Origin: Azonexus sp. R2A61
GTDB lineage: Bacteria; Pseudomonadota; Gammaproteobacteria; Burkholderiales; Rhodocyclaceae
DNA: 64,000 nt
Direction: 5' to 3'
NCBI RefSeq assembly: GCF_021401135.1
Contig: NZ_JACBFO010000001.1
Location: 1 to 64,000 of the forward strand
The notes beneath the pieces are model-generated. The model did not search any database, was not told where the DNA came from, and was given only the letters and a program-made list of their open reading frames with translations. Both the position numbers and the translations under genes were made by a program. Positions 55,512 through 64,000 of this stretch are shown here, one piece after another (the first letter of the stretch is position 1; each line of letters begins with the position of its first letter).

Positions 55512-56789
55512 ATGACCCCTGCCCAGATGTTGCGACGAACGACCCTGGTCACCGCTACGGTCGCCGTAGTGGCCTTCACGGTCGTCTATCTGCTGAACGA
55601 CTGGTTCCACGACAGCCTGCTGAGGCAGCTCGGTGTGCCGCAACCGCTGGGCGACGCGATTGGAACCGTACTGATCATCTTCCTGGCCTACCTCGGGCAA
55701 CGTACCGCTTCGCTGGCCTTCTTCAAAGACATCATGTACGGCATGACGACGCAGCAGGCCCTGGTCGCTTCGCAGGTCAGCAACGTTGAAAACATCGGCG
55801 AGGAAGTCGCCGGAGAACTCGTTCAGGTCAGGCACTTCAACACGGTCCTGAGCAACCAGCTGCATTCGGTGATTTCGACGACCGAAAAGGCCGCCTACGA
55901 CATCACCGAACGCCTGCTGGCAATCGATGCCGTGGTCAACCGGCTGGACAGCTTCGTTTCCCGCATCGCCGAGGATGCCACCGCGATCGTCGCCAGTTCG
56001 GAGCACGACATCGCCGGCAACCGCGAACTGATCGCCAGGATGGACGACTACATCCGGCGGCGGATCGATGAGGCCAGCCAGGACCAGAGCCGCATCGAAC
56101 AGGTCGTCAAGCAGGCCCAGGATCTGGGCAGCCTGGTCCAGCTGATCCGCGACATTTCCGCGCAGACCAACCTGCTGGCGCTGAATGCCGCCATCGAGGC
56201 GGCACGTGCCGGCGAGGCAGGCCGTGGATTCGCCGTGGTTGCCGACGAGGTGCGCAAACTGTCCGGCGAGACCGACACTGCGGTCAACAAGATCAACGAC
56301 GGCATCAACCGGGTCGCCAGCTCGATCCGCCAGCAGTTCCAGGACAAACTGGACGTCAGCAACGTCGAGGCCGAGCGCGCTGCACTGGTGGCATTTTCCG
56401 ATCAGCTGACGCGCCTCGGTCAGGGCTACCAGACGCTGCTCGAACACGACACCCGCGTCATCGCCACCGCTCGCGACTCGAGCGCCGAACTGACCCGGAT
56501 GTTCATGGATATCCAGGCCAGCATTCAGTTCCAGGACATTACCCGCCAGCAGATCGAGCAGGTGATCGCCGCCCTGAGCAAACTGAACGCGCACGCCGAG
56601 CTGCTCGCCGAACGCATCAAGTCCTCGGAACAGGCAGATTTCCGCTTCACGCCGCTGGCCGAGCATCTGGAACAGATGTTCAGCAGCTACGTCATGGACA
56701 CCCAGCGCAGCGACCACCAGAAGGCCTCCCAGCCCGGCAACCGCACGACGGCAAGCACCGCGCCGCGCAGCAACATCGAACTTTTCTGA
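55512..56789 (+). CDS. Receptor-like methyl-accepting protein without a periplasmic sensor
   Basis: A 425-residue protein with two closely spaced hydrophobic segments (about 13-28 and 44-63) and practically no periplasmic domain, so it probably senses inside the cell. The signalling region contains [39 protein letters not shown], with an unusual LSGETD in place of LAERT. It ends in a flexible tail, SNIELF, shared with CheD of the same operon. ATG 55512 is preferred over GTG 55506 because CCGGAG lies before it. Confidence 0.82.
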   Translation: MTPAQMLRRTTLVTATVAVVAFTVVYLLNDWFHDSLLRQLGVPQPLGDAIGTVLIIFLAYLGQRTASLAFFKDIMYGMTTQQALVASQVSNVENIGEEVAGELVQVRHFNTVLSNQLHSVISTTEKAAYDITERLLAIDAVVNRLDSFVSRIAEDATAIVASSEHDIAGNRELIARMDDYIRRRIDEASQDQSRIEQVVKQAQDLGSLVQLIRDISAQTNLLALNAAIEAARAGEAGRGFAVVADEVRKLSGETDTAVNKINDGINRVASSIRQQFQDKLDVSNVEAERAALVAFSDQLTRLGQGYQTLLEHDTRVIATARDSSAELTRMFMDIQASIQFQDITRQQIEQVIAALSKLNAHAELLAERIKSSEQADFRFTPLAEHLEQMFSSYVMDTQRSDHQKASQPGNRTTASTAPRSNIELF

Positions 56790-56799
56790 CGACCGCGAC

Positions 56800-57099
56800 A
56801 TGGCAGGCCGACTCTCCATCACCGAGAACATGACCATCTATCAGGCGCTGGCCCAGAAGCAGCAACTGATCGATGCCTTAAGCCAATTTCCCGGACTTGA
56901 ACTCGACCTCTCCCAGGTCGGCGAAATCGACACGGCCGGCCTGCAATTGCTGATCCTGGCCAAACGTGAAGCAAGCCGGCTGGGCAAAGCCCTGCAGATC
57001 GTCGCCCACAGTCCGGCGGTTCGCGAAACCATGGATTTCTGCAACCTCGCCAGCCAGTTCGGCGACCCGGTCGTCATCACGGCACACGAGCAGGGCTGA
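56800..57099 (+). CDS. STAS-domain protein (anti-sigma factor antagonist-like)
   Basis: A 99-residue STAS domain protein: FPGLELDLSQVGEIDTAGLQLLILAKREA. The usual phosphorylatable serine of SpoIIAA (DSSG) is replaced by DTAG, so Thr would be the only candidate acceptor. STAS genes before cheA are common in beta- and gammaproteobacterial che clusters; their role is not established. It ends 2 bases before cheA. Confidence 0.87.
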   Translation: MAGRLSITENMTIYQALAQKQQLIDALSQFPGLELDLSQVGEIDTAGLQLLILAKREASRLGKALQIVAHSPAVRETMDFCNLASQFGDPVVITAHEQG

Positions 57100-57101
57100 T
57101 C

Positions 57102-59291
57102 ATGGATGAACTGACCAGCGTCTTCATCCAGGAAGGCAGGGAGCAATTGCAGGCGCTGGAAAGCGGCTTGCTCCAGCTCGAACAGAACCCGGAAGATCAC
57201 GACAACATCAACGGCATCTTCCGCGCTGCGCATACGATCAAGGGCGCCTCGGGCGTCATCGAGTGCCACTTCATCGAAAGCTTCATGCACAAGGTCGAGA
57301 ATGTGCTCGACCGGCTGCGCAACGCAGAAATCGGGGTTTCGGCCGAGTTGACCGGCGTATTGCTGCGTGCCTGCGACCATCTCGCGCAGTTGATGGATGT
57401 TCTCGAGAGTGGCGCAACGGAACCGGAGCCGTTCGTGCTCGCGGCCGGCGAGCGCCTGATCGGCGAACTGGCAGCCTATCTGCCGACCGCGCCGACCGGC
57501 ATCGTCGAAGCCGAATCCGAGGTCGAAGCCTCCGGCGGCGGCGTGGTGAACACCGATAGCTGGCACATTTCCGTCCGTTTCGGCCCGCACATGCTGCGCG
57601 GCGGCATGGATCCGCTGTCCTTCATCCGTTTCCTGGGCTCGCTCGGCGAGATCGTCGCCATCGAAACGCTGGCCGACGGCATGCCCGATGCCGCAGAGAT
57701 GGATCCCGAAGCCTGTTACCTCGGCTTCGAAATCCGGCTGCAGACGCGTGCCGGCAAGGCGGATATCGAACGCGTCTTCGATTTCTGCAGCGACGACTGC
57801 GATCTGCGCATCCTGCCGCCGAACAGCAAGTTCGCCGAATACGTCAAACTGATTCGCGAACTACCCGAGGACGACATGCGCCTCGGCGAAATCCTGGTCC
57901 GCTGCGGCGCCATCACCGAAGCCGAACTGGAAGCAGGACTGAAGCTGCAACATGCGCCCGCCCCGGACGCTTCGCTGCCCAGCCTGGGCGATCCGCCGAA
58001 ACCGCTGGGAGAAATCCTGGTCGAAAACAAGGTGATCCAGAAGGAAGTCATCGACGCGGCAGTCACCAAGCAGACCCAGGTCAACGAGAAGAAGGCCGTC
58101 GAGGCGCGCCTGATCCGCGTTCAGGCCGACAAGCTGGACCAGCTGATCGACCTGGTCGGCGAACTGGTCATCGCCGGCGCCTCGACCAACCTGCTGGCGC
58201 AGCGCAGCGGCCAGGGGGAACTGGTCGAATCGACCTCGATCCTGTCGCGGCTGGTCGAGGACATCCGCGACTCGGCGCTGCAACTGCGCATGGTGCAGAT
58301 CGGCGAAACCTTCAACCGCTTCAACCGTGTAGTCCGCGACGTCTCGCGCGAGCTGGGCAAGGAAATCGATCTGCAGATATCCGGTGGCGAGACCGAACTC
58401 GACAAATCGGTCGTCGAAAAAATCGGCGACCCGCTGATGCACCTCGTCCGCAATTCGATCGACCACGGCATCGAAGCCGGCGATCTCCGCGAATCGCGCG
58501 GCAAGCCACGCCGCGGCACGGTGGTGCTGAACGCCTTCCACGACTCGGGTAGCATCGTCATCGAAGTCGGCGACGACGGCGGCGGCCTGCCGCGCGACAA
58601 GATCCTGCACAAGGCGATCGACAAGGGACTGGTGCCTGCCGGCCAGAATCTCAGCGACCAGGAAATCATCAACCTGATCTGGGAACCCGGCTTCTCGACG
58701 GCCGAGCAAGTCACCAATCTTTCGGGGCGCGGCGTCGGCATGGATGTCGTCCGCAAGAACATCCAGAACCTGCGCGGCAACTGCGACGTCAGCAGCGAGG
58801 AGGGCAAGGGAACGACCTTCACCATCCGCCTGCCGCTGACCCTGGCGATCATCGACGGATTTCTGGTCAGTGTCGGCAAGTCCTCCTACGTCATTCCGCT
58901 CGACATGGTCATCGAATGCATCGAACTGCGCGAAGGGGGCGCCGACCGCGACTACCTGAACCTGCGCGGCGAAGTCCTGCCCTTCGTTCGGCTGCGCGAC
59001 ATGTTCGACATTGCCGGTCGGCGGCCGGCACGGGAAAACGTCGTCGTCGTCCAGTACGCAGGCCAGAAGGCCGGCATCGTCGTCGATCAGTTGATGGGCG
59101 AGTTCCAGACCGTGATCAAACCGCTGTCGAGCATTTTCCGGCACCTGCGCGGCATCGGCGGCTCGACCATCCTGGGCAGCGGCGAAGTCGCGCTGATCCT
59201 CGACGTTCCCACACTGATCCAGCGCAACATCGCCAGCGGAAACCAGCTACAGCAAGCCCGACGCCTCCAGCTCGGCAACACCAGTTTATGA
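57102..59291 (+). CDS. cheA: Chemotaxis histidine kinase CheA with a MshEN-like insert
   Basis: A 729-residue cytoplasmic kinase that phosphorylates CheY and CheB. The Hpt domain has His44 in [11 protein letters not shown]. Residues about 153-240 form a sensor-like alpha-beta domain ([20 protein letters not shown]) seen in related CheAs. Residues 260-283 and 301-324 are two copies of an RLGEILVxxGxI...Q motif resembling the MshEN/T2SSE-N domain. Dimerisation ([17 protein letters not shown]), HATPase ([25 protein letters not shown]) and a CheW-like domain complete it. Confidence 0.95.
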   Translation: MDELTSVFIQEGREQLQALESGLLQLEQNPEDHDNINGIFRAAHTIKGASGVIECHFIESFMHKVENVLDRLRNAEIGVSAELTGVLLRACDHLAQLMDVLESGATEPEPFVLAAGERLIGELAAYLPTAPTGIVEAESEVEASGGGVVNTDSWHISVRFGPHMLRGGMDPLSFIRFLGSLGEIVAIETLADGMPDAAEMDPEACYLGFEIRLQTRAGKADIERVFDFCSDDCDLRILPPNSKFAEYVKLIRELPEDDMRLGEILVRCGAITEAELEAGLKLQHAPAPDASLPSLGDPPKPLGEILVENKVIQKEVIDAAVTKQTQVNEKKAVEARLIRVQADKLDQLIDLVGELVIAGASTNLLAQRSGQGELVESTSILSRLVEDIRDSALQLRMVQIGETFNRFNRVVRDVSRELGKEIDLQISGGETELDKSVVEKIGDPLMHLVRNSIDHGIEAGDLRESRGKPRRGTVVLNAFHDSGSIVIEVGDDGGGLPRDKILHKAIDKGLVPAGQNLSDQEIINLIWEPGFSTAEQVTNLSGRGVGMDVVRKNIQNLRGNCDVSSEEGKGTTFTIRLPLTLAIIDGFLVSVGKSSYVIPLDMVIECIELREGGADRDYLNLRGEVLPFVRLRDMFDIAGRRPARENVVVVQYAGQKAGIVVDQLMGEFQTVIKPLSSIFRHLRGIGGSTILGSGEVALILDVPTLIQRNIASGNQLQQARRLQLGNTSL

Positions 59292-59322
59292 ATCCACGCA
59301 TCGCCTCAAAGGGGAATCCCAC

Positions 59323-61518
59323 ATGCTCAAGAACCTGAAAATCGGCAGCAAGATCGGCGCAGGTTTCGCCATCGCGATCCTGTTCCTGGTCGCCATCTCG
59401 GTGATCAGCCTTTCCCGTCTGCAGCAACTCAACGACGGCATCGACACGCTGGTCAATGTCCGTTTCCCGGGAACGGTCCAGGCCAACAGCATCATCGAAA
59501 ACCTGAACATCGCGGCACGAGCCACCCGCAACATGCTGCTCGATCCCAGCGAGGCAACCGTCAAGGCCGAAACGGAACGGATCACCGGCCCCGACGGCGC
59601 GTCGGCCAAAATCACCAAGGCCATGGACTATCTCGACAAGGCGCTCGATGAACCCAAAGCGCGCGAGCTGTTCAGCACGATGGCACAAAGCCGGGTCGAA
59701 TACCGGACGCACCTGCTGCGCTTCTTCGAGCTGGCCAAGGCCGGCAAACGCGACGAAGCCTCCCAACTGCTGTTCGGCGACATGCGCCGGACGCAGAACA
59801 CTTACATGGAAGCGATCGCCAAGCTGATCGCGCACGAAACGGAACAGGTCAACGCCCAAGGCAGACAGGCACAAGAAACCGTCGCTGCAGCGCGGACCCA
59901 GATCATTGCGCTGGGCATCATCGCCACGCTGCTGGCGACCCTGATCGGCTTCATCGTGACGCGGGCGATCACCCGCCCGGTGTCCGAAGTGGTCGATGCG
60001 GCCGGCAAAATGGCGGTCGGTGATTTCAAGTTCTCGCTGCAGTCGGATGCCCGGGACGAAGTCGGCCAGGTGGTCCGCGCCGTGGCCGCCGTCCAGTCCG
60101 CCGTTCAGGCGATGATCGTCGACGCCGACACCCTGGCCAAGGCGGCCGTCGACGGCAAATTGTCGACGCGTGCCGATGCCGAACGTCACCAGGGCGATTT
60201 CCGCAAGATCGTCGAAGGCGTCAACGCAACGCTCGATGCCGTCATCGGACCGCTCAACGTTGCCGCCAACTACGTCGACCGCATTGCCCAGGGCGACATC
60301 CCGTCACGGATCACCGATACCTACAACGGTGATTTCAACGCCATCAAGAACAACCTCAATACCTGCATCGACGCGGTCAACAAGCTGGTCGCCGATGCCA
60401 ACGCCCTGTCTGCCGCCGCCGTCGCCGGCAAACTCGACACCCGGGCCGACGCCACCCAGCACCAGGGCGATTTCCGCAAGATCGTCGAAGGCGTCAACGC
60501 CACCCTCGACGCCGTCGTGTCGCCGATCCAGGACGTGCAGCGCGTCATGGGCGCGATGGAGCAGGGCGACATGACCCAAACCATCACCCAGGCCTACAAC
60601 GGCGATTTCGACGTCCTCAAGCTGGCGATCAACAACACCATCGCCAAGCTTTCCGACACCGTCGGCCAGATCATCATCGCCGCCGACGCGCTGTCCAATG
60701 CGTCGGCCCAGGTCTCCGCCACCGCCCAGTCGCTGAGCCAGGCCTCGTCGGAACAGGCCGCCTCGGTCGAGGAAACCACCGCCAGTCTCGAACAGATGAC
60801 CGCTTCGGTCAGCCAGAACACCGAGAACGCCAAGGTCACCGACAACATGGCCACCAAGGCCGCCAAGGAAGCCGGCGAAGGCGGCGAGGCGGTCGGCAAG
60901 ACGGTCGACGCGATGAAGTCCATCGCCGACAAGATCGGCATCATCGACGACATCGCCTACCAGACCAACCTGCTGGCGCTGAATGCCGCCATCGAAGCGG
61001 CCCGTGCCGGCGAACACGGCAAGGGCTTCGCCGTCGTCGCCGCCGAGGTCCGCAAGCTGGCCGAGCGCTCCCAGGTGGCCGCCCAGGAAATCGGCGAACT
61101 TGCCGACTCCTCGGTCAAGGCCGCCGAACGTGCCGGCCACCTGCTCGAGGAAATGGTCCCGTCGATCCAGAAGACCTCCGACCTGGTCCAGGAAATCGCC
61201 TCCGCCTCGGAAGAGCAATCGACCGGCGTGTCGCAGATCAACAATGCCATGGGGCAACTGAACAAGGCCACCCAGCAGAACGCTTCGGCGTCGGAAGAGC
61301 TGGCTGCCACGGCCGAGGAACTCGGCGGACAGGCGCATCAACTGCAGCAACTGATGGGCTTTTTCTCGGTCGAAACGACGTCGACCGCAGCAGTCCCGCA
61401 CTTCGCCCAGGCACCGGCCCGGAACGCACCGGCACGCAGCCAGCCCGCCCCGCGCCCCGCCGCCTATGCACGGTCGACCGCTTCGCTGCTCGACGAATCC
61501 GACTTCGAGAAATTCTGA
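59323..61518 (+). CDS. Methyl-accepting chemotaxis protein with duplicated linker modules
   Basis: A 731-residue chemoreceptor. Helix 1 at 9-30, a four-helix-bundle periplasmic sensor (about 31-190), helix 2 at 195-214, HAMP, then repeated HAMP-like modules: [17 protein letters not shown] occurs twice, 91 residues apart, and YNGDF also recurs. The signalling tip is [38 protein letters not shown]. After the coiled coil comes a Pro/Ala-rich flexible tail ending DESDFEKF, possibly a tether for CheR or CheB. It is encoded within the che operon. Confidence 0.94.
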   Translation: MLKNLKIGSKIGAGFAIAILFLVAISVISLSRLQQLNDGIDTLVNVRFPGTVQANSIIENLNIAARATRNMLLDPSEATVKAETERITGPDGASAKITKAMDYLDKALDEPKARELFSTMAQSRVEYRTHLLRFFELAKAGKRDEASQLLFGDMRRTQNTYMEAIAKLIAHETEQVNAQGRQAQETVAAARTQIIALGIIATLLATLIGFIVTRAITRPVSEVVDAAGKMAVGDFKFSLQSDARDEVGQVVRAVAAVQSAVQAMIVDADTLAKAAVDGKLSTRADAERHQGDFRKIVEGVNATLDAVIGPLNVAANYVDRIAQGDIPSRITDTYNGDFNAIKNNLNTCIDAVNKLVADANALSAAAVAGKLDTRADATQHQGDFRKIVEGVNATLDAVVSPIQDVQRVMGAMEQGDMTQTITQAYNGDFDVLKLAINNTIAKLSDTVGQIIIAADALSNASAQVSATAQSLSQASSEQAASVEETTASLEQMTASVSQNTENAKVTDNMATKAAKEAGEGGEAVGKTVDAMKSIADKIGIIDDIAYQTNLLALNAAIEAARAGEHGKGFAVVAAEVRKLAERSQVAAQEIGELADSSVKAAERAGHLLEEMVPSIQKTSDLVQEIASASEEQSTGVSQINNAMGQLNKATQQNASASEELAATAEELGGQAHQLQQLMGFFSVETTSTAAVPHFAQAPARNAPARSQPAPRPAAYARSTASLLDESDFEKF
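60187..60500 (+). repeat. 41-bp exact direct repeat inside the chemoreceptor gene
   Basis: The identical 41 bases at 60187-60227 and 60460-60500 encode [14 protein letters not shown] in both HAMP-like modules. The flanking module sequence is more diverged, so recent duplication or gene conversion is likely. Confidence 0.85.
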
Positions 61519-61537
61519 CCGACCGGAGCCGATCACC

Positions 61538-62098
61538 ATGGGACAAGTCGAAGCAGCCCGCAAAGCGCCGGCCGCCGTCGCGGGCGGCGATGCACCGCAG
61601 CAGTACCTGACCTTCCTGCTCGGCGGCGAGATGTTTGCCGTCGCCATCCTCAACGTCAAGGAAATCATCGAGTTCGGGACGCTCACCGAAATTCCGATGA
61701 TGCCGCCCTTCATCCGCGGCGTCATCAACCTGCGCGGTGCGGTCGTACCGGTCATCGACCTGTCCTGTCGCTTCGGCGGCAAGGCTACCGAAGTCGCCCG
61801 GCGGACCTGCATCGTCATCGTCGAACTTGAACAGGACGGCACGCACCACGACATCGGCGTGATGGTCGACGCCGTCTCCGAGGTCCTCGAGATTGCCGCT
61901 GCCGACATCGAGCCGGCCCCGGCTTTCGGCGCCCGCATCCGCACCGATTTCATTTCCGGCATGGGCAAGGTGGGCGGCAAGTTCGTCATCATCCTCGATG
62001 TCGTCCGCGTCCTGTCCATCGAGGAAATCGCCCTTCTCTCCCAAGTCGCCGACACCCCGGAGCCTTCGTTCGCCGATCAACCGCCCGGCGATGCCTGA
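61538..62098 (+). CDS. cheW: Chemotaxis coupling protein CheW
   Basis: A 186-residue scaffold linking receptors to CheA. The CheW fold starts at QYLTFLLGGEMFAVAILNVK and includes EIPMMPPFIRGVINLRGAVVPVIDLS with the conserved NLRG receptor-contact segment. The N-terminal 20 residues are an Ala-rich extension. Its stop overlaps cheD by 8 bases. Confidence 0.96.
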   Translation: MGQVEAARKAPAAVAGGDAPQQYLTFLLGGEMFAVAILNVKEIIEFGTLTEIPMMPPFIRGVINLRGAVVPVIDLSCRFGGKATEVARRTCIVIVELEQDGTHHDIGVMVDAVSEVLEIAAADIEPAPAFGARIRTDFISGMGKVGGKFVIILDVVRVLSIEEIALLSQVADTPEPSFADQPPGDA

Positions 62099-62693
62099 CT
62101 ATGCGACCCTCCCGGCCCGGGAGATCGAGCGTCTGGCTTTCAGCATCGGCCCCGGCGAATGGTCGGTGCAGAGCGAGCGGCCGATCTCGACGCTGCTGGG
62201 TTCGTGCATCTCGCTCTGCCTGTACGACGCTGCCCTGCCGCTGGCCGGCATGAATCATTTCATGCTGCCGCAGATGAAGCAGAGCCCCCATGCCGACGAA
62301 GACATCCTGCTGGCCGGCGATGCCTGCATGGAAGCCCTGCTCAACGCGATGTTGCAGCGGGGCGGTGCCAAACACCGGATGCGCGCCAAGATCTTCGGTG
62401 GCGGGGCAGTCATCGATGCCGGCGGCAGCGGCATGCTGACGGTCGGCGCGCGCAACACCGATTTCGCCAAGGAATGGCTGGCCCGCGAGCAGATTCCGCT
62501 GATCGCCGCCGATTGCCTCGGCCCATGGTCGCGCAAGGTGCTGTTCGTCCCGGCGACCGGCGACGCCTACTGCAAGCGGGTCACCGCCAGCCTGGTCAAC
62601 CGCGAGTTCCTGGAGCGCGAGATGCGAGCCTACCAGGCGGCCCAGCGCGCGCAGCCGAACACTGTCGGCGATAGAAAGATCGAACTTTTCTGA
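62091..62693 (+). CDS. cheD: Chemoreceptor glutamine deamidase CheD
   Basis: A 200-residue enzyme that converts receptor Gln to Glu. The catalytic Cys is in STLLGSCISLCLYD, His in LAGMNHFMLP and Thr in the GGAV...MLTVGARN region. It ends with an extended tail, GDRKIELF, absent from short CheDs and nearly identical to the end of the receptor-like protein at 55512. ATG overlaps cheW, and its stop overlaps the cheR start (TGATG). Confidence 0.95.
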   Translation: MPDYATLPAREIERLAFSIGPGEWSVQSERPISTLLGSCISLCLYDAALPLAGMNHFMLPQMKQSPHADEDILLAGDACMEALLNAMLQRGGAKHRMRAKIFGGGAVIDAGGSGMLTVGARNTDFAKEWLAREQIPLIAADCLGPWSRKVLFVPATGDAYCKRVTASLVNREFLEREMRAYQAAQRAQPNTVGDRKIELF

Positions 62694-63502
62694 TGAACCA
62701 GTCCGCGATTACCGACCAGGAATTCAGCATGTTCCAGCGGCTGATCCACAAGATCGCCGGCATCAGCCTATCCGACGCCAAGAAAGTCCTGCTCGTCGGC
62801 CGTCTGCAGAAGCGCCTGCGGGTGCACGGTCTGGAAAACTTTTCCCAGTATTACCGGATGCTCGCCGGCGGACAGCATCCGCAAGAACTGCAGACGATGG
62901 TCGACCTGCTGACCACCAACGAGACCTATTTCTTCCGCGAAGCGCAGCACTTCCGCTTCCTGTGCGACGAAATCCTGCCGCAGCATCGGCGTACCGGCCG
63001 CTTCCGCGTCTGGAGCGCGGCCAGCTCCAGCGGCGAAGAAGCCTACACGCTGGCCATGCTGCTCGCCGAACATCTGCCCGGCGTTCCCTGGGAAATCGTC
63101 GGCTCCGACATTTCGACCCAGGTGCTCGACAAGGCCAGGGCCGGCCACTATCCGCTCGAACGCATCGACGGCATCCCGCCTGAATTCCTGCGCAAGTACT
63201 GCCTGAAAGGGGTGCGGGCGCAGACCGGCACCTTCCTGGTCCAGCAGTCGTTGCGCGAGCGGGTCGCCTTCCGCCAGATCAACCTGACCTTGCCGGTCGC
63301 CGACGACATCGGGCAATTCGAAGTCATCTTCCTGCGCAACGTGATGATCTATTTCGATATCGACACCAAGCGCAAGGTGGTCGAAAATCTGTTACCGAAG
63401 CTGTTGCCGGGCGGTCACTTCATCATCGGCCATTCGGAAACATTGAACGGCATCGCTTCGGGACTGCGGCAGGTCAGGCCGACCATCTATCGCAAAGACT
63501 GA
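62693..63502 (+). CDS. cheR: Chemotaxis protein methyltransferase CheR
   Basis: Methylates receptor glutamates with SAM for adaptation. The 269-residue protein has the N-terminal helical domain (1-75) and the SAM domain with TTNETYFFREAQHF, VWSAASSSGEEAYTLAML and FLRNVMIYFD. Its ATG overlaps the cheD stop codon. No TPR extension. Confidence 0.96.
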   Translation: MNQSAITDQEFSMFQRLIHKIAGISLSDAKKVLLVGRLQKRLRVHGLENFSQYYRMLAGGQHPQELQTMVDLLTTNETYFFREAQHFRFLCDEILPQHRRTGRFRVWSAASSSGEEAYTLAMLLAEHLPGVPWEIVGSDISTQVLDKARAGHYPLERIDGIPPEFLRKYCLKGVRAQTGTFLVQQSLRERVAFRQINLTLPVADDIGQFEVIFLRNVMIYFDIDTKRKVVENLLPKLLPGGHFIIGHSETLNGIASGLRQVRPTIYRKD

Positions 63503-63507
63503 ACATC

Positions 63508-64000
63508 ATGGCAATACCCGGGAAAATCAAGGTCATGATCGTCGACGACTCGGCGCTGGTCCGCCAGGTCATCAGCCAGCGCCTCGCCCGCGAACCGGAC
63601 ATCGAGGTGATCGCCACGGCAGCCGACCCGCTGTTCGCCATCGACAAGCTGCGCCAGGCCTGGCCGGACGTGTTGATCGTGGACATCGAGATGCCGCGTG
63701 TCGATGGCATCTCCTTCCTGCGCAAGATCATGACCGAACGTCCGACACCGGTGATCATCTGCTCCTCGCTCGCCGAGAGCGGCGCCCAGGTCACTTTCGA
63801 CGCGCTATCGGCCGGTGCGGTAACGATCATCAACAAACCCAAGGCCGGTCTGAAGTCATTTCTCGAAGACGCGTCGACCGACATCGTGCAGGCCGTACGT
63901 AGCGCGGCCAAGGCCAACCTGCGCGCGCTGCCGCGCGGCACTGCTGCGGTCAACGCCGGCCCGCGGGTAAAAATGCCAAACGACGTCCCGCCCGCAGCGA
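63508..64000 (+). CDS. cheB: Chemotaxis methylesterase CheB (partial, C-terminus beyond the right edge)
   Basis: The first 164 codons are present. The receiver domain shows VMIVDDSALVRQVISQRLAR, phosphoacceptor Asp59 (LIVDIEMPRVDG) and Lys in IINKPKAG. The window ends in the linker, so the esterase domain is unseen. It closes a cheW-cheD-cheR-cheB order. A TGCGGTCAAC variant lies at 63945-63954. Confidence 0.94.
   Translation, partial: MAIPGKIKVMIVDDSALVRQVISQRLAREPDIEVIATAADPLFAIDKLRQAWPDVLIVDIEMPRVDGISFLRKIMTERPTPVIICSSLAESGAQVTFDALSAGAVTIINKPKAGLKSFLEDASTDIVQAVRSAAKANLRALPRGTAAVNAGPRVKMPNDVPPAA

Noticed and set aside
2018-61389. Interpretation of TGCGGTCGAC as Chi or a chromosome-segregation (KOPS-like) signal
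   Set aside because: Those signals are strongly skewed to one strand within a replichore. Here the two orientations are about equal.
2018-61389. Interpretation of the element as the operator of one local transcription factor
   Set aside because: It lies inside genes, at 3' ends and in terminators of unrelated functions as often as in promoters.

Overview
The window is a chromosomal segment of a GC-rich, free-living Gram-negative bacterium, most likely a betaproteobacterium of the Rhodocyclales (Dechloromonas/Azonexus-like). The evidence is a tRNA-Tyr/tRNA-Gly/tRNA-Thr/tuf operon, a PhaM-type polyhydroxyalkanoate granule protein, a c551-type cytochrome, a fused isobutyryl-CoA mutase (IcmF), NhaR, and many sensory kinases and chemoreceptors. 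The genus is inferred from gene content only. No transposase, phage gene, CRISPR array or rRNA was seen. tuf is cut by the left edge and cheB by the right edge.

Layout. 1-3.4 kb: tuf and three tRNAs with a clear promoter, cytochrome c and ilvD. 3.5-11.4 kb: lgt, a VOC protein, htpX, nhaR, then the co-directional dacC-dat-ybeD-lipB-lipA cluster (cell-wall trimming, D-amino acids, lipoate). 11.4-18 kb: two small envelope proteins, a CoA-transferase, an RlmL-like methyltransferase, hemJ, an epimerase, a ferredoxin-type reductase and a LysE exporter. 18-23 kb: a complete branched-chain amino acid ABC transporter, livFGMH plus a lipoprotein receptor with an unusual repetitive tail. 23-36 kb: a membrane methyltransferase, a sensor kinase and facing NarL-type regulator, phaM, an AEC permease, nfeD-qmcA, a GAF-GGDEF diguanylate cyclase, hypothetical proteins, a Cca-derived protein with a broken HD motif, an M48 lipoprotein peptidase and a chemoreceptor. 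36-43.5 kb: a large hybrid kinase, icmF and its divergent AraC-type regulator.

43.5-53 kb is a membrane-maintenance block. A minus-strand SPFH protein and an SH3-like exported protein diverge from an RHH-like gene, a PspA/IM30 homologue, YqiJ and the flotillin YqiK. A two-component system follows. The plus-strand operon has a good promoter (TTGACA-17-TAGCAT) with an inverted repeat over its start point, which suggests autoregulation. After gpmI, 55-64 kb is one chemotaxis operon: CheY-like, soluble-type receptor, STAS, CheA, receptor, CheW, CheD, CheR, CheB. Its CheA carries a two-motif insert resembling the c-di-GMP-binding MshEN domain.

The most unusual signal is not a gene. The 10-mer TGCGGTCGAC occurs 21 times (plus 8 copies of TGCGGTCAAC), in both orientations. 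It is strongly concentrated in the little intergenic DNA available, is twice arranged as inverted pairs that form terminator-like hairpins, and in genes is read mostly in two frames (Ala-Val-Asp or Ser-Thr-Ala). This is how DNA-uptake sequences behave in Neisseria and Pasteurellaceae. It is my main candidate for an undescribed system.
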